NCBI GenBank assembly: GCA_024036415.1
Contig: JAMWET010000060.1
Coordinates: forward strand, 813,297 to 877,296
Length of the DNA stretch: 64,000 nt
Direction of reading: 5' to 3'
DNA from: Prochilodus magdalenae
Taxonomy: Eukaryota > Chordata > Actinopteri > Characiformes > Prochilodontidae
A program made the position numbers and the translations under genes. This document shows, piece after piece, positions 1 through 11,470 of this stretch. The notes beneath the pieces are model-generated. The model was given only the letters and a program-made list of their open reading frames with translations. It made no database searches and was not told the DNA's origin. The first letter of the stretch is position 1. Each line of letters begins with the position of its first letter.

Positions 1-150
1 GCCGACCTAACAGCCACAATTATGAGATTCCACAAGCGGCGCGAACAGTAGCGAGCAGCAACGTGGCCAAAGTCGGCAATGGTGTCGTGCCAGACTGTCA
101 TGGAATGACCCAGAATGACAGTGGGTCGTCTTCTGTATCAATCGTTTTGA
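1..150. repeat. dispersed repeat, copy 1 of a family shared with 17.35-17.54 kb
   Basis: It shares GACC.AACAGCCACAAT near its left end and GTGCCAGACTGTCATGGA followed by TGAC.CAGAATG with the copy at 17354-17541. It runs off the left edge of the window. The class is not certain; see the second copy. Confidence 0.5.
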
Positions 151-1276
151 TGGCTTTTGTTTTTGGTGGAGACAGAATCACATTGTTGTCACACATCACA
201 CGTTCAGAAGGGCTGCTGTCACTCCACCTCCACCCCTACTGCAAAATCTGCATGAGCTGTGTGAGAGTATTCAAGCTGCATGGGATGGACTATTGCAGGA
301 CACCATTCTTTGAGCAAAACAGTCAGTTTAGCTGTTTTTCAAATCTTTCATAGAGTAGAAGAATATTTAGGGTCAGTTTTTATGCATATGTATGGATCTC
401 AAAGAGGGAATATGAAATATGCATGTATCCATGTCTTTATTTGACACAAAGGCAAACTGAACTGATAAAACAAAGCATCTGATTAGGTAGTTGGTGCTCA
501 CATACACAACTGTTTCTCCCGTTGCATAACTCGCGGGCTGAGTGTGCAGTGCATAAGTAACTGCAGATCTATATTTATCTTATTGTGATTTATAACCCGG
601 CGTATAAATATGTTCCTAGTTGACAGGGCTGTGAGGGGAGGGATTAGCACCAGGCATGACTAACAGGCAATTAAATATTTATACAGTCGTCCGTCGAGGC
701 AAACAAAGCTGGTTTAGGGGTCAGCAAGGCCTCCCGTAAACGTGTTTTGAGAAGATGAGTGCTCGTAGATTTGAGTGCTTGCCCTCAGGCCAGAATAGCA
801 CATCTTTTAAAGATCAGACTCTTACGGCTGAAAGGGGGCCCTTATGGCGTGTAAATAGAGGCCAGACCCCACAGTGCAGCAGAAAAAGAATCCCCACTCT
901 CCTCTCGGGGGCTGGTGTGGGTGATTCCCATTGCTTCGAGATTTCGGGGGGATTAAGAGTTTAACTCGGGATGGTCCAGGAGGAGGGCACCCTGAGCAGA
1001 GAGAAAACCCTGAGGGAGAGAGAACAGAGCGGCCAGCCTATCCCTCTCTCTGCTGGGTCCTGCCCCAGTGCTTTGTGTGTTGGGTTGAGGGCCAGCTGTC
1101 GCGTTCCCCTCTCTTAGAGAGGCGATGGCAGAGTCACGTCTGCTCGTCTGTTTGCAAAGAGTGCCCTCATTGTGAACGCAACGGGAGGTCAGAGCCGGAG
1201 GACGCTGAAAGCAGAGCCATTTTGTGGCTTGTGTGTTTCAGCAAGTGTTTGTAATACCACACTGCTCATTAGTTTG
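151..1276. other. no gene recognised
   Basis: Unique-looking DNA. The part at about 520-700 (GATTTATAACCCGGCGTATA, AATTAAATATTTATACAGTC) has the look of a regulatory element, but this is only an impression. Small frames at 755-1254 lack any motif. Confidence 0.5.
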
Positions 1277-1530
1277 TATATCGTCGCTGTCCAACGAGGG
1301 ACACGTATCTCCATTTTTGTCGATTTTGACTTTTATGCATCATTTGAAAATAGCCGCTGTAGTTTACACACTGTAAGAATTGCGTGATGAATGGACCAAC
1401 TAAAATGGCCCAGAAGTGCTCAGAAGGACGTCTGGTTCCATTGACTTACTTTAAAATTGAATGAGGTTTTTGGCATCTCCTGTAAAGTTGCCATTTTGGA
1501 GATACTTGTTTTTCTTTGGACGTATGTATA
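1277..1530. mobile_element. MITE family 1, copy A
   Basis: A 250-bp non-autonomous repeat with inverted ends. The left end is TATATCGTCGCTGTCCAA and the right end GGAGATACTTGTTTTTCTTT, whose reverse complement resembles the left arm (GTCCAAAGAAAAACA.GTATCTCC). The internal motif GTCTGGTTCCATTGACTT is shared with copies B and D. The Tc1-like element starts directly after its right end. Confidence 0.75.
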
Positions 1531-1532
1531 TA

Positions 1533-3124
1533 CAGTGGGGTGGAAAGTTTGGGCAGCCTTGTTAACTTTCCTGATTTACCTTTATAAAGCATTGATTCTT
1601 TGGATTAAAAAAATCCGTTAAATGTATCATATAGGGGACAAACACAGTGATATTTGAGAAGTGACATGAAGTTTATATGATTTACAGAAAGTGTGCAATA
1701 ATTGTCAAAATTAGGCAGGTGCATAAATTTGGGCACCAAAAAAAACCATAACTCAATATTTAGTAGATCCTCCTTTCACAGAAATAATAGCCTCTAAACG
1801 CTTCCTATAGCTTCTAATGAGAGTCTGGATTGTGGCTGAAGGTATTTTAGACCATTCTTCTTTACAAAACATCTCTAGTTCATTCAGGTTTGATGGTTTC
1901 CGAGCATGGACATCTCTCTTTAAGTGATTTTTAGTAATATTCAGGTCTGGGGACTGAGATGGCCATTCCAGAACCTTGTACTTGTTCCTCTGCATGAAGG
2001 CATTAGTAGATTTTGAGCAGTATTTAGGGTCGTTGTCTTCTTGGAAGATCCAGCCCCGGCGCAGCTTCAGCTTTGTCACTGATTCCTGGACATTGGCCTC
2101 CAGAATCTGCTGATATTGATTGGAATCCGTGCGTCCCTCAACTTTAACAAGATTCCCAGTCCCTGTACTGGCCACACAGCCCCACAGCATGATGGAACCA
2201 TCACCAAATTTTACTGTAGGTAGCAGGTGTTTTTCTTGGAGTGCTGTGTTCTTTTTCCTCCATGCATAACGACCCTTGTTATGCCCAAATAACACAGCAC
2301 CTTATTCCAAAATGAAGCTGGCTTGTTCAAATGTGCTTTAGCATACCTCAAGCGGCTCTGTTTGTGATGTGGGCGGAGAAAAGGCTTCTTCTGCATCACT
2401 CTCCCATACAGCATCTCCTTGTGTAAAGTGCGCCGAATAGTTGAACAATGCACAGTGACTCCATCAGCAGCAAGATCATGTTGTAGGTCTTTGGTGCTGG
2501 TCTGTGGGTTGACTCTGACTGTTCTCAACATCCTTCGCTTCTGTTTATTCAAGATTTTTCTTGGTCTGCCACTTCGAGCCTTGACTTGAACTGTGCCTGT
2601 GGTCTTCCATTTTCTCACAATGTTTCTCACAGTGGAGACTGAAAGCTGAAATCTCTGAGAGAGCTTTCTGTATCCTTCCCCTAAACCATGACGGTGAACA
2701 ATCTTTGTTTTCAGGTCATTTGAAAGTTGTTTTGAGACTCCCATGCTGCGACTCTTCAGAGAAGATGCAAAGAGGAGAAAAACGTACCCCCTTAAATACC
2801 CTTTTCTCATAATTGGAGTCACCTGTGTATGGGGGCCAAGGGTCACTGAACTTACCAAACCAAATTTGAGTTCCAATAATTAGTTCTAAAGGTTTTGAAA
2901 TCAATAAAATGACAACAGTGCCCAAATTTATGCACCTGCCTACTTTTGTTTAACCAATTATTGCACACTTTCTGTAAATCATATAAACTTCATTTCACTT
3001 CTCAAATATCACTGTGTTTGTCCCCTATATGATATATTTAACACAATTTTTTTATCCAAACAATCAATGCTTTATAAAGGTAAATCAGGAAAATTAACAA
3101 CGCTGCCCAAACTTTCGCACCCCA

Positions 3125-3127
<3 letters not shown>
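1533..3127 (-). mobile_element. Tc1-like DNA transposon with long terminal inverted repeats
   Basis: Seen: the left end CAGTGGGGTGGAAAGTTTGG and the inverted right end CAGTGGGGTGCGAAAGTTTG form terminal inverted repeats of roughly 210 bp. Both ends share the stretches ATCATATAGGGGACAAACAC and TTTACAGAAAGTGTGCAATA. The left end abuts TA, the expected Tc1 target; at the right end the TA is altered to TG before a TA microsatellite. The element is about 1.6 kb and encodes a broken transposase on the minus strand. Long inverted repeats are known for several fish Tc1-like lineages. It lies immediately next to the right end of a MITE copy (1277-1530). Confidence 0.93.
1753..2744 (-). pseudogene. Tc1-like transposase, frameshifted and catalytically dead
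   Basis: Seen on the minus strand from ATG 2744: MGVSKQLSNDLKTKIVHRH, a helix-turn-helix DNA-binding region with the SGRPRK hook typical of Tc1 transposases, then a second HTH-like part up to ASFWNKVL. The frame then shifts near 2295 and continues as LFGHNKGRYAWRKKN, the block GSIMLWGCVA, QEDNDPKY, EWPSQSPDLN and a C-terminal GGSTKY. Compared with the family, the short WSDE-type segment that carries the first catalytic aspartate is missing, consistent with a deletion of about 22 bp. The third catalytic position after SPDLN reads ITKN where family members have an acidic residue (PIEN). The second aspartate (DNDPK) is kept. Two of three DDE residues are therefore lost and the copy cannot encode an active enzyme. 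Apart from this the sequence is well preserved. Confidence 0.92.
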
Positions 3128-3155
<28 letters not shown>

Positions 3156-3190
3156 CATACACATATACATTTCTTGATATATATATATAC
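3128..3190. repeat. (TA)n microsatellite at the Tc1 right flank
   Basis: TA run at about 3130-3154, then CATACACATATACAT and a second TA run near 3177-3190. It directly abuts the right end of the Tc1-like element, as expected for insertion into TA-rich DNA. Confidence 0.92.
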
Positions 3191-4084
3191 TATAAGAAAG
3201 AAGAATTCAACCACAGAGTTCAGCTGAAGACTTATTATTTGGTAACTATTATTAACAGTTCAGTAACTACTCTGAATTTTCTTATAACAACTATGAATTA
3301 TTAAATTACTATAATATGAATTACCTAAGTTACTATATCTAGAACTAGTATGTAGGGCTGCTATTTATTATTGTAATAATTTAGTCTTCTACCACCGATC
3401 TATCAAATCTTTAAGTAATGTGCATGTTTTTGCTTTATTACATCAGTATTAAACTATAGGTGTGTATGTGGCTGTGTGTATCATATCAAGGTCAGTGTGA
3501 ATTGGAAATCAGAACACATTTCCCTTTCTTCAAGTCACATAAGTCGGAGTGATAAAGGCTGGTCATAATTGCAGGCATGATGTGATATTATCTATCAGGA
3601 TTTGACTGAAATAAGATAATCATAAGATTTTATTTTACAACCAACCGTCCTGAACAAAGAAAGCCAGAGACTAAAGCACTCTGGAAACAAGGTCAGGAGC
3701 GGAGGTGGTGACAGTGTTCTCACTGATGACTTGTCAGGTTGGTGGAGTGGGCAGAAGGACGTCTTATTGGTTAGCATATGCCTAAGGCACAAAGTGATGC
3801 AACCAAATGCCAGACGGTGGTTAATGTGATCAAGGGCACAAACTAACAAGATAATAAAAGGTGCTTTAGATTTAAGGATAACTTTAACAATACAATAAAT
3901 GCAAGGTTAGAGACATCATAACTAGTTAATATGATGGCTTACAATCTTAACTCGCCATTACATACTACTATAATTAACACATATTCTTTTCAAGGCTTCA
4001 TCCCAGCTAGCAATCATATTAATTTACCAGTGAATGCTAATGTTAGCATTTCTGGGTCTGCTCTGTGGATTAGATGTGTAGACT
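3191..4084. other. AT-rich unique DNA, nothing recognised
   Basis: No repeat, RNA or coding signal recognised between the Tc1 flank and the L2 tail. Confidence 0.5.
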
Positions 4085-4390
4085 AGATGCTTTCTTCTGA
4101 GTTGCTTCTTCTCCTGTTCTGTCTTTCTCTCCTCAACCGGGATCGACCTGAGGTGGATGGCTTCCCCCCTCGAGTCTGGCTCCTTTCGAGGTTTCTTCCT
4201 TACTCTAAGGGAGGTTTTCCTCACCACTGTTGCCTCTGGTTTGCTCATGGGGGACTTGGACCGGGATTTCCTTTCCTACGTCTGTACATGGACTCTGTGT
4301 TTTTCTTTTCCTTTGTATAAATGCTTTTCTGTGAAGCTGATTTGAGACATTGGTTGTAAAAAAGCGCTATACGAATAAAATATTGACGTC
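4085..4390 (+). mobile_element. L2-type LINE 3' end fragment
   Basis: This segment is the diverged + strand counterpart of the 3' UTR of the L2 copy at 26.6 kb. It has CCCCTCGAGTCTGGCTCC, GAGGTTTCTTCCTTACTC, GGGAGGTTTTCCTCACCACT and ends AAAAAGCGCTATACGAATAAA. Only the 3' tail is present, with no reverse-transcriptase frame, consistent with severe 5' truncation. Open frames across it (4087-4345) are spurious. Confidence 0.75.
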
Positions 4391-4593
4391 ATGCTAATGT
4401 GGTAGGCTAGTAACAATAGTCAAGCAGCGTTTCATTTTTTAGTGATCACTTTCTCCATTTTGCAGTCCAAACCATTACCCAATCCACATTTCTATGTAAG
4501 TGTGTTGTGCAGTAGTATTAAACATCCATGCAAAAGACTATGATCTGCATATATAGTATGTGAGTGTGCAGCCACATACACACCCTGAGTGTT

Positions 4594-4712
4594 CAAGGGG
4601 TTAGCACACTTAGAATGACTGCCTTCATTCACTGTGTTTATACTCAAGGGGTTAACACACTTCATTCCTTTATTCATTGTGTTTATACGTTTTCTCACTG
4701 TGTTTATAAGGT
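4594..4712. repeat. imperfect tandem duplication, unit about 50 bp
   Basis: Two units starting CAAGGGGTTA(G/A)CACACTT and ending ATTCA(C/T)TGTGTTTATAC, then a further partial CACTGTGTTTATAAGG. Confidence 0.7.
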
Positions 4713-7700
4713 CATTTAAAATTAACCCAATTTCTTTAACTGGATTTGCAAAATTGGTTACAGAAAGAAATCCTTAAATTGTTGATATGATTATCCCGGT
4801 ATGTGTACAGTTCCTTACAACACACTTGAATGTATCTCCCCCACAGATGAGAAGCATTGTGTGCTATTGTTTATAGATTTAGATCTGTATTCATATATGA
4901 GCAGCACAGCTGAGCCACTGAAAAGCCTGTAATTGTCTCTGACTGAAACACTCTCAGAGCCTGATAGAGTGATCTGAGCTGGTTAATCTGACACAATAAG
5001 CACTTGAGAGGGCAAATCGGCCTCAAATGACTTGATCAGAGAGAATAATCCTCCTATGAGTTACAGCTACGAAACAGACTTTCATTAATCACTTATTTTC
5101 TGGCAGCCTACCAGGCACTGAAAAGCTCTGGATTAGGTCCAGCCCTCTCAGAGTGAAGCCGTACACCTGCATGGTTGTGGGAGGAATGATGGAGGCTTTG
5201 CTGGTCTGGGGCCTTCATGGCTGCTGGGTGGTCCTCACACCTGACTCTGCTGGCTAGGGAGAGTCGCAGCAGCTGCTGTTCAAAAGCAAGATCCATATTC
5301 AAGTTAATGACATATTTTCACACCAGTCAAGAGGGCTGCGGAAGGCTTTTGCGAGAGCTTTTTGGCTGTGTCATCCTCTGGCCTTGAGGCGGACACTTAA
5401 AGGAGGAGATGAAGGAAAAATATGGCCTGGTCTAAGGCTGTATCAACAATCAAATATGCAATGTTTTACCGCTAGCTTGATCAAATGAACCGGGGAATAG
5501 CCTTTCGTTTTATCACGCCAGTGTCACAAATGCATTGGAATGCATTTATACTACAGATGTGCCAAGAGATTGTGATGATTTGGCACAGCTGTTGTTCATT
5601 TGGTAGTGGATTGATGTTATTGGATGTCTGGGAGGTCCACCATTTTGCTGCAGTTTGCAAAACGTGACTAAACAAGGACATAAATTATAATTCATCGCAT
5701 TTGGCCCATGGAGTCACAGACAATCAGAAAGCATAAAACCAGCGCTCTGCCACAGAAAAGTTTGAGTTCGTGGGCCAGTCTCCTCTAAGCAGACTAAACA
5801 GACAAGTGGGTTCAGAATTCCACTTCATATCTCCCGAGCATCCAACGTCACTTCAACATAGAGTTAGTATCGTTTTGATTCCTAGTTGATATGCTGAAAA
5901 CTGTGTAATCATCCATAAACTTTGGCATTTCATGTAAAATCGTGCATGAAATGCTTTGGTTTGGAGATGTTTAGCAGTTCTTGTAAGCCCTGCTACATTT
6001 CTATCAACATCCAATTCTGATACAATGTTGATTTGAAGTTGCAACATGTAGATGAATGGCATTAGCTCAGCACACATCAACTCGCCTTTACCCAGATGGT
6101 TTGCTCTCACACAAACTCTCACAGCAGTGTGGTGGAGTAATCTATGACCAAGCCTTACAAATTTGTTGCTTTGTTAGGATGTGAATTATACAGTGTCACT
6201 GGGGGGGGGGGGGGGTGGGGGGGGGAGTCATGCCTGCATAATATAAGGCAGATGCATGTCTGAGAGTCATTAGATTTTCTAGGTAGTTAGATACTGCCTC
6301 CATTTGTGAGGAATTAAGCAACCTACTGGCAAGATAAGTTCACCTGCTAGAGTTAGTGGATAGTCAGTACCATATATTCAAGCAACACTACATCTACATC
6401 AGGTCAGGTGAAAGGAAAGATAAGATGGACCAGATTAGTGAAATGAAAACCATTCCAGTTCAGTGTATCAGTATAGTTATCAGTATAGTTATCATTAAAA
6501 ATATCTGGTGTTTTTTATCTGTGCAATAAAAAGGGGTGGACAGTTGCAGTGATCATGGGAACAGCTGTAATGTAATAAACTGTGGTGAACAGAGATATGT
6601 TTACCACACATGACCTAGTGACTGTACAAGCTCATTGATTCACATTCATATTACATATTCCACCAGTAAAAAGAGACCTGTAGCTACAGAAAAAAGAACA
6701 TGTGGCTATCGTCCTATAGCCCCACCCTAAACACATAAACCATAAGTCACGGATGGGTGAAAAAGTGATGCAGATTAAAAAGATGATGCACTATTTGTAG
6801 TTACACTAGTACTGCTATGAATTACGTAGACTGTATTCCTATAAAAATATATACAGACATACACAGCAATATTCTCTACAACTAGTGAGTCAGTGGTAGA
6901 AGTGGTTATAAGAAGTGGTTAGGAGCAGCAGCCCATTTCTTTCCTAGGAATTTTTAATTCTTTGAATTTTTAAGTGACAATTGAATTTTCAATTCATGGC
7001 TGACATGAGGGACATTTCCGAGCACAACAGGGACATGTGCTCGACAGCTAATTCAAAACTGAGTTCATTGAGTTCTTTAAAAACATGTTATGCTGTCACC
7101 ATTGCCAGAGCACACATGCTCGTTCAGCTCCTGAGTGTGGGATCTTGTGGTTATGAGAACAGCTCAGATGCTGTTTACCACTTGCATATGAACCAATTAT
7201 CGAGCTGAGAGTCTCATTTTTCCTAAACCTTGTCCCTAACCCCCTCAACCTGCTGGATCCATCATTACTCACTGTTCTGAGACCCTCCCATTTATAAATT
7301 AAGCCCTGCCCACTGTAAGGGTGTTAAAAATGTACATTTGGCAGAATTAAAGATAAGACGATCAGCCCCATTCCTGTAACAGGCACTTTGGTTAAAGTCC
7401 ACATAATCCCGGCTCTGTTAGAAATCAAGATTTGTCACACAGTGAGTGTCCTAATGGTAATCACACATTGCGACATTCAGCTCTAAACTCTCTTGACTCA
7501 ACTTGTGGTGTGTGTGAATGCAGATGGGGTGCTGAGATGGCCACCTGTTGCTCTGATCTCACCCCAGGGTTCCAGGCTCCACTGAAGTCCACACCCAGCC
7601 CTGACCTGGAAGTGAGATGTGCTGTCAACGACTCCCGAGATGGACGGATTCCTTCCTTTCATCCTGTAAGAAAGAATGATTTGAGATTCCCGTCAGTCCT

Positions 7701-8482
7701 CCCTCCCTCCATCTTTCTTCTGATGTGCTCCAAAAGGCCTGCAGTCTTCAGTGAGTGATGTTAGCTTGTGGTTTGGATCTATATACTGGCAGGGAGACCC
7801 ATATATTATTTAAAGCATGCATATATGGAACTTTGCTAGGTGAGCCTTTTAGAATTTAACAGTTTCAACATGTAACAATCATTTTTAGTTTTAAACCAAA
7901 CGACTGCCACAACCTTTTCTCTGAGCCAAGACATTTGATTACACAAGCACAAGTGTCATTATCACTTTCTGGAAAATGTTCAGTGAATAAAATAACACAG
8001 ACTGTCAAGACAGGATGTACAGCTATGAAATGTTTTCATCGTGAAGGCATTTGTGATGAAAGCTGTTGATTAGACTGTCTGCTTTCACAGTTGCAAAGAA
8101 TTCATGTCTGATCCAGGCACCTCTCCTTACAAAAACAACCGACTGAAGGTACAACTACGTAAGGTTTGGGAATTTGGAGACCTCTCTGGTGGAAATGTGT
8201 AATTGCAGAAGAATATCTTGTGCTTCAGTTTGACTGTGGCAAACGCATAGAAAGACTAATCAAAGAGAACTCGGACAAAACTTGGAGAACATAGTGTCTT
8301 CTGAGGACATGATTGAATGATCTACCATGGTCGTCTTGTCTTTATGAGTGTAATGTTAAGTTTGCATTCCAAACCTAATCATCGAGCTGGAGCATCTTAT
8401 CACAGAGTGATATATATGCTCACGCATATATAATGCTATTTCTTTTGAAACTTGGTGGATAGTATTGATCTAAAACAAACAG
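4713..8482. other. unique intergenic DNA
   Basis: Apart from the poly-G tract, no supportable feature. The ORFs at 5853-6122 and 7432-7758 have no family motifs. Confidence 0.5.
6201..6225. repeat. poly-G tract
   Basis: Fifteen G, one T, then nine G. A strong potential G-quadruplex on the + strand. Confidence 0.95.
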
Positions 8483-8732
8483 TATATCGCGCTGTCCAAT
8501 AAAAAACATGTATCTCCATTTTTGTCAATTTTTACTTTGATGCTTCAATTGATCACATGACCTGTTGTTTACATAGTGTGAAAATTTAATAATGAATGGA
8601 CCAACAGAAATGGCCCCAAACTGCTCGGAAAGATGTCTGGTTCCATTGACTTCCATTAAAATCAGGTTAGGTTTTTGCCCTCTCCAGTTATCATTTTGGA
8701 GATACTTGTTTTTCTTTGGACAGTGACGATAT
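8483..8732. mobile_element. MITE family 1, copy B (most complete ends)
   Basis: 250 bp from TATATCGCGCTGTCC to GGACAGTGACGATAT. The two ends are inverted repeats over about 35-40 bp, including AACATGTATCTCCATTTTTG on the left and CATTTTGGAGATACTTG on the right. The internal GTCTGGTTCCATTGACTTCC is shared with copies A and D. A TA target is likely but the palindromic TATA makes the boundary ambiguous. No coding capacity. Confidence 0.8.
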
Positions 8733-8879
8733 GGCACAATATCTGCCATTTATAAGGGGATTTATTACGGTCTCTGTCCTTTAGATTGTTATGTAGCTTT
8801 TTGTGCATGTAAAAAGTCTACAAACATCTTGTTGGAAGCAAACGTGGCACAACCTCACACAGAGCTATAAAATAAAAAC

Positions 8880-9170
8880 TCACATCTGTCTGCTGTAGTC
8901 TAGCTTATAAAGGTGGATTCTGTCTACCAACGAGTTTGGCCGGACTTTCAGGATCGAACTCTGGTTCAAACTTTTACTGCAAAACTGACGATATTGCAAG
9001 AAGAGCCACAGCAGTGTGGGGGCGTAACTTGTAGCAGTATGCTGCTCTGGTGGTTGACCAACGAAAACAGAGTAGGTAAGTTGAGGTATCAGGAGGAGGG
9101 GCTTAAAGACAAAGGAGCTCTAATAGGGCGTTTCAGACAGAGGTGTTTTTATAGGCACTGAATTCATTTG
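8880..9170. repeat. possible diverged DNA-transposon-derived repeat
   Basis: The segment GACAAAGGAGCTCTAATAGG followed by GCGTTTCAGACAGAGGTG resembles a block seen in many fish repeats. The 82-codon frame 8913-9161 has no protein homology that I recognise and is not called. Confidence 0.3.
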
Positions 9171-10550
9171 ATGGCGGTCATGTATGTTTGTATTTTGCAG
9201 CCTCAAACATGGCTCATCCAATCAGATTTTAGGAGCTGCTACAAAGCGTCACCAGCACGGACCCACAGACTTTAGCCTCACTTTTAATTAACGTTTTCAA
9301 CCTCGTTTAGTCCTTAAAGTCAGAACTGTCAAAACACACAAGTACTCGCATCTGTAAAATAGATGTCTCAGGACCACCCCACTGCCCTCTTTTTCCTCCT
9401 GGTAGAAACAGTGTGAGTGTTTTCCATTTGTTTCTGTGGATCAGATATCTCAGAGTCTGCTCTCAGAAGCACACAGTGTCCTTATAAGGCCAGAGACTGG
9501 AGACCAGAGCCCAACATTCATGTCTTATCCAGTGGCTTTATTTACATATAGACTGTGTGGGTCTGTGTGCCTCTATGTGTCACCAGCAGCGTGGAAAAAA
9601 ATCCCCCATCTGACTTGTTTGATATTCCTAAAAGACTGTTTTTCTCCCATAGCACCATCATCAGGATCTCTGCTGTGCCTTTAATATCTCATCCTTCAGG
9701 CAAGCTGGGAAAGAATGTCATTAGCAAGAAACAGATGACAGTAAAGGCCCCACTTAGCCATTTTAGGGCACTCTTGGTACCTCCTCAAAATGAAGTAGCT
9801 TTGTTACAGTTTGTTACACTGAGAGTAAATGTACACCTGTAAGCTCAGCTATCCACTTGCAAAGTTGAATATAGCACTATAGAGTTATTTATGCTCATAT
9901 GTAATCTACTCGAAGACTCTTAACCCACCCGAGAAGATGCGTTGACATTACTTGATGTGTATATCATTTCCATATGAATAACATGTGTTACATTACTTCA
10001 CTTTTGGCAAAAACTGATCAAGTGTGATATATTTTATTCATGTTGAAATAAGTTCACAGTTGAATGAAATAAATTCATGCATCACTTTTGATTCAACACA
10101 GTGCACATAGCTTTATGTTTCCAATTACATTTAAAGTGCTTGCTTCCCATCAAAGAGGGTCCTGTGCGTACCTTAATATCACTTTCTCTCCTCACAGTGA
10201 CATTATGTATTTAAATGGTCATAAAGTTCTTAACCTGGAGTTTAAAAGTTAATCAGACTTTCACGTAATGGGCTTTTTCATATAGCCACGTGACTGCTTG
10301 TGTAAACGTTTATTCAGAAGCTAGTCTGGGGGAACAGTGCCCTTATTCAGGCCTGGACTGACTAGACAGCTCAGTCTTGGCAAATGCCTTTATACATACG
10401 CCTCCTTTACATGACAGCAGTTTCAGTATATATATTTTATAAATGATTTCATCACCAACCAAAGAACAACATTTTATTTCTATTTGTTTCCACTCTTACT
10501 TTTCTACACCATTTTAGCACAACAGCAGATCTTTACATGCATGAAAGTTG

Positions 10551-10646
10551 CTTGATGATTGGCCCAGTAGAAATCCTCCAGAACTGCTTCAGATATTTTT
10601 GCCCTCTCCTGTAAACTTACTGTGTGGGGGATACTTGGTGACGATA
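10551..10646. mobile_element. MITE family 1, copy E (right-half fragment)
   Basis: It matches the right half of the family: TGATGATTGGCCCAGTAGAAA, CAGAACTGCTTCAGA, TTGCCCTCTCCTGTAAA and the terminal GGGGATACTTGGTGACGATA. The left arm is absent. Confidence 0.5.
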
Positions 10647-11329
10647 CATAAATTATTTTAGTATCAATCTTAAGTTATATGACCATGGTCAGAGTTATAT
10701 CTAAATGTGTAACCCAGGCCAGGTTGGTGGGAGCTGCAACAAACGATTCCTACAGCACTTACTGTGAGTACTGAGCCTGATTATTTCATTAGTGCCAATC
10801 TAAAGTGTCTGTCTCCCCAGTAGCCGCTCATTTGCCCGGCTATAATTGTCACAAGTCACAGTCTCACCCCAGTCAATTAGGGTGATGTATAGTTTCATGT
10901 CTGAACGAGGGGCCGTTTTTTAGGAAACGCACATCCATCAGCCTAACAGCCAGGCCATTAGAGCCCTGACAGAATGCTCACTAACCAAGACGTCTCACAG
11001 GTCAAGCCTAAAGAGGAATAAAAAAGGAGCATTGTGTTTGGACTTAGCCTCTTACACTGCAGGCTTATTACACGTGGTTATTAATCTTTTGACTTATTAT
11101 TCATGAACTTCTTCAATTCTTTTCTTTTAAACTCTGGGAGGTAACGCTAAGGAAGAAATTCATTGCACTTGTGTCTCTGTGCATATCACATTAAGCTCCT
11201 GAATCTTTAAAATGAAAGCAGTCATGTGGCAAAAGAACCAGTCATGCAACTCCACATGCACCGCTGGGAGTGGATAGCTACCACATGCCCAGCGGGCTGC
11301 ACTAAAAGTGAACCACAGACCACCAATTT

Positions 11330-11470
11330 CAGGAGGACCTAAGGTCGGTTCTCTGGGTCGCTCCCAGGCTCAAAAACAGCTCTCACACTTGAACGATTGT
11401 ACCAAACTCACAGAGCAAACGGCCTTGGTCTGAAAAAAGCTCTAGTGTGAAAATGCCCCTAAACTTCTAG
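11330..11470. repeat. possible MITE relic
   Basis: Contains AGCTCTCACACTTGAACG and ends CTAGTGTGAAAATGCCCC, phrases typical of fish MITEs. No paired terminal repeat could be confirmed. Confidence 0.25.

Noticed and set aside
4024..4345. Open frames on both strands
   Set aside because: They overlap an L2 3' untranslated tail; the similarity is at DNA level to retroposon sequence, not to protein.
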